Assembly: GCF_905163445.1 (NCBI RefSeq)
Contig: NC_053187.1
Coordinates: forward strand, 20,304,544-20,368,543
Length of the DNA: 64,000 bases
Source: Pararge aegeria
Lineage: Eukaryota; Arthropoda; Insecta; Lepidoptera; Nymphalidae
Reading direction: 5' to 3'
A program made the position numbers and the translations under genes. The notes beneath the pieces are model-generated. The model searched no databases. It was not told the DNA's origin and saw only the letters and a program-made list of their open reading frames with translations. This document shows positions 62,481 through 64,000 of the stretch, in pieces. Positions within the stretch are counted from its first letter, which is position 1, and every line of letters starts with the position of its first letter.

Positions 62481-63720
62481 TAAAAGTCGAACCGTTTGTT
62501 GTTTTTAAATTCTAAAAACGCAGTTCTGTTTAAATAAATTAGAGGCACCTATTTCTTGAGAAATTTATGGCTGCACCCTTATTTTAGGGTTGATTTCTAT
62601 ATATTAATTTTTTAAAATGTTTTTTAATTCTAAATGTATTAGCCTTAAAATTAAAAATTTTACGCAGGAGTTCTTTTGGGGTGGATGCCCAACGTTTGGT
62701 ATAGTTTTACTCCGCGCGTCGTTTATGTTTTTACTACCCCTCTATGACTAATAAATATTGGGCAAATGGTTTTTTGCGCCTTAAAAATCGTAGTTTTCAG
62801 ATTTTTTGAAACAAAAAACGCAGTCGTTCCTATTTTGAACTTGCCCAACGTAATCACAGAAAATCCTTCGCGCGCACCCTTATTTTAATCCTTCGCGCGC
62901 ACCCTTATTTTAGGGATGTTATATTTTTAGTACTAGGTTCTATTAATGTTATTTACTATTTACTACTAAACTATTAGGATTTTATAGGAAAAAATTTTTA
63001 CGAAGGGTTTTCTGAGGGGCTTGCCCAATCCAATCAATAGCTAAAATCCACCCGCCTAGGAAATTTTTCAACCCCTTTTTTTTATACAATGTATGACTAT
63101 TTAATATTGGGCGGATGGTTTTTAGGTTCTTAAAAATCGTGGTTTTCAAATTCGTAAAAACTAAAAGTGCAGTTTTTCTTATATTAGACTTGCCCAACGT
63201 AATCACTGAAGACCCTTCGCGCGCACCCTTATTTTAGGGATGATGTATGCTTTTTGTTATTTTGTTTTATTGTTTTCTGCTGAAATATTGAACTTTTATA
63301 TGGAAAATTTTTCACGAAGAGTCTTCTGAGGGGCCTGCCTAACCCTACCAATGGCCAAAAACCACCCGCCTTGACAAATTTTTCTACCCCTATCTTCTAC
63401 CTTATATGACTATTTATATAGGACTTAAACGCTTTTTTAAAAATCGTGGTATTATAATTTTTAAAATCTTTTTTCGCCAATATTCCTTTTCCGGGATTGC
63501 CTATCGTAATCCTAAAAAAGTTTCCGCGCGCACCCCAATTTTAAGGGTGTTGCTTGTTTTTTTATAGTTTTTAGTTTATTGCTAATAACTTCTAAATTAT
63601 TGCCTCTAAAATTAAAATTTTTTCACCATTAATTTGGCACGGGGTTTAGCTAACTTTTTAAATAGCCAGGGTCCGCCCGCCTTTGAATTTATGTTTGTTT
63701 GTGTAACTTATATAGTACAA
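62480..63720. repeat. Degenerate tandem repeat, about 310-320 bp period, about 4 units
   Basis: The landmark cttcgcgcgcacccttattt occurs at about 62866 and 62890 (a local 24-bp duplication), again at 63215, and degraded at 63521 (ccgcgcgcaccccaatttta) and 62571 (ggctgcacccttattttagg). Other landmarks keep the same order: ttgcccaacgtaatcac at about 62840 and 63190 (degraded at 63498), ccacccgcct at about 63048 and 63363 (cgcccgcctt at 63675), and taaaaatcgt at about 62782, 63131 and 63438. Units have diverged by many substitutions and indels, far more than the satellite monomers. I see no coding potential. Confidence 0.75.
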
Positions 63721-64000
63721 GACAGTTATCTTCTTTTCAGCCCTTACAGACTTATTAATTCGAAAATCCAAAAATGCCAATATTCTAATCTTGATGTTGC
63801 CTAGAATTTTCCGAGGAAATTTTTTTTGGAAATTTTTTGGAAAAGTGGTACCACGTGGTGCCCTTTTTATGTTTTTCTATAAATAACTCCCCAGTTTTTA
63901 GCCCAAAAAATCTACTTTTTTGTATACTAGTTTAGCTTCATTGGATGTTCGAACCAGGACTTAAAAAAGAATATGTTATCGATCTAGACTTAGAAATATT
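63721..64000. other. AT-rich sequence to window edge
   Basis: No gene or clear repeat is visible. A near-palindrome ggtaccacgtggtgcc at about 63847-63862 has one mismatch. Nothing resembles TTAGG or the satellite. Confidence 0.4.

Noticed and set aside
62982..63206. 74-codon minus-strand ORF
   Set aside because: Lies within the degenerate 320-bp repeat, is not conserved in the sister units, and has low-complexity Lys/Leu/Asn composition.

Overview
The window looks like a chromosome-end or subtelomeric region of an insect (or other arthropod) with TTAGG telomeres. The evidence is a 315-bp pure (TTAGG)n tract, a long tandem satellite studded with short TTAGG/CCTAA seeds, and an R1/TRAS-like non-LTR retrotransposon gag whose poly(A) tail is joined to (CCTAA)n. 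The insect order cannot be read from the sequence. There are no ordinary host genes.

Positions 1-59038 are one head-to-tail satellite array of about 45 monomers. Full monomers are 1.42-1.45 kb and a short class is about 1.18 kb. A full monomer contains, in order: (i) an AT-rich leader; (ii) a scrambled 18S rRNA fragment of about 270 bp with a 203-bp internal direct repeat (here called S1); (iii) a 250-bp AT-rich spacer; (iv) a 350-bp palindromic element with arms of about 100 bp, which carry CCTAA x3-4 in one arm and TTAGG x3 in the other; (v) an A-tract, a 90-bp spacer and a T-tract; (vi) a GC-rich segment; (vii) a second copy of the AT leader carrying TATAAAAG; (viii) a second 18S fragment of about 140 bp (S3), which stops just before the conserved 530-loop motif of 18S. 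Short monomers lack the second leader and S3. All 18S pieces lie on the + strand.

The array has higher-order structure. Monomers 7-18 (8.6-23 kb) recur with the same rare rearranged junctions about 26 kb downstream (34.5-51 kb). Each copy contains a block of six short monomers. Several smaller duplications (1.18, 1.44 and 5.7 kb, and a 203-bp 18S duplication) are also visible.

At 59039 the last monomer is cut inside its palindrome, exactly at a resident TTAGG, and continues as pure (TTAGG)n to about 59353. Then comes a 47-nt poly(T), which is the poly(A) tail of a minus-strand retroelement. That element has an intact 469-codon gag ORF (59950-61359) with a coiled coil and three zinc knuckles. 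No endonuclease/reverse transcriptase ORF lies between gag and the tail, only about 550 bp of A-rich 3' region. The arrangement (G-rich telomere strand, then T-tract, then antisense gag-only element) resembles the Drosophila HeT-A layout, placed here on a TTAGG telomere. Positions 61400-64000, upstream of gag in its own orientation, hold no convincing gene. They hold two families of degenerate tandem repeats (about 115 bp and 320 bp) that could be a long repeat-bearing 5' region of the same element.
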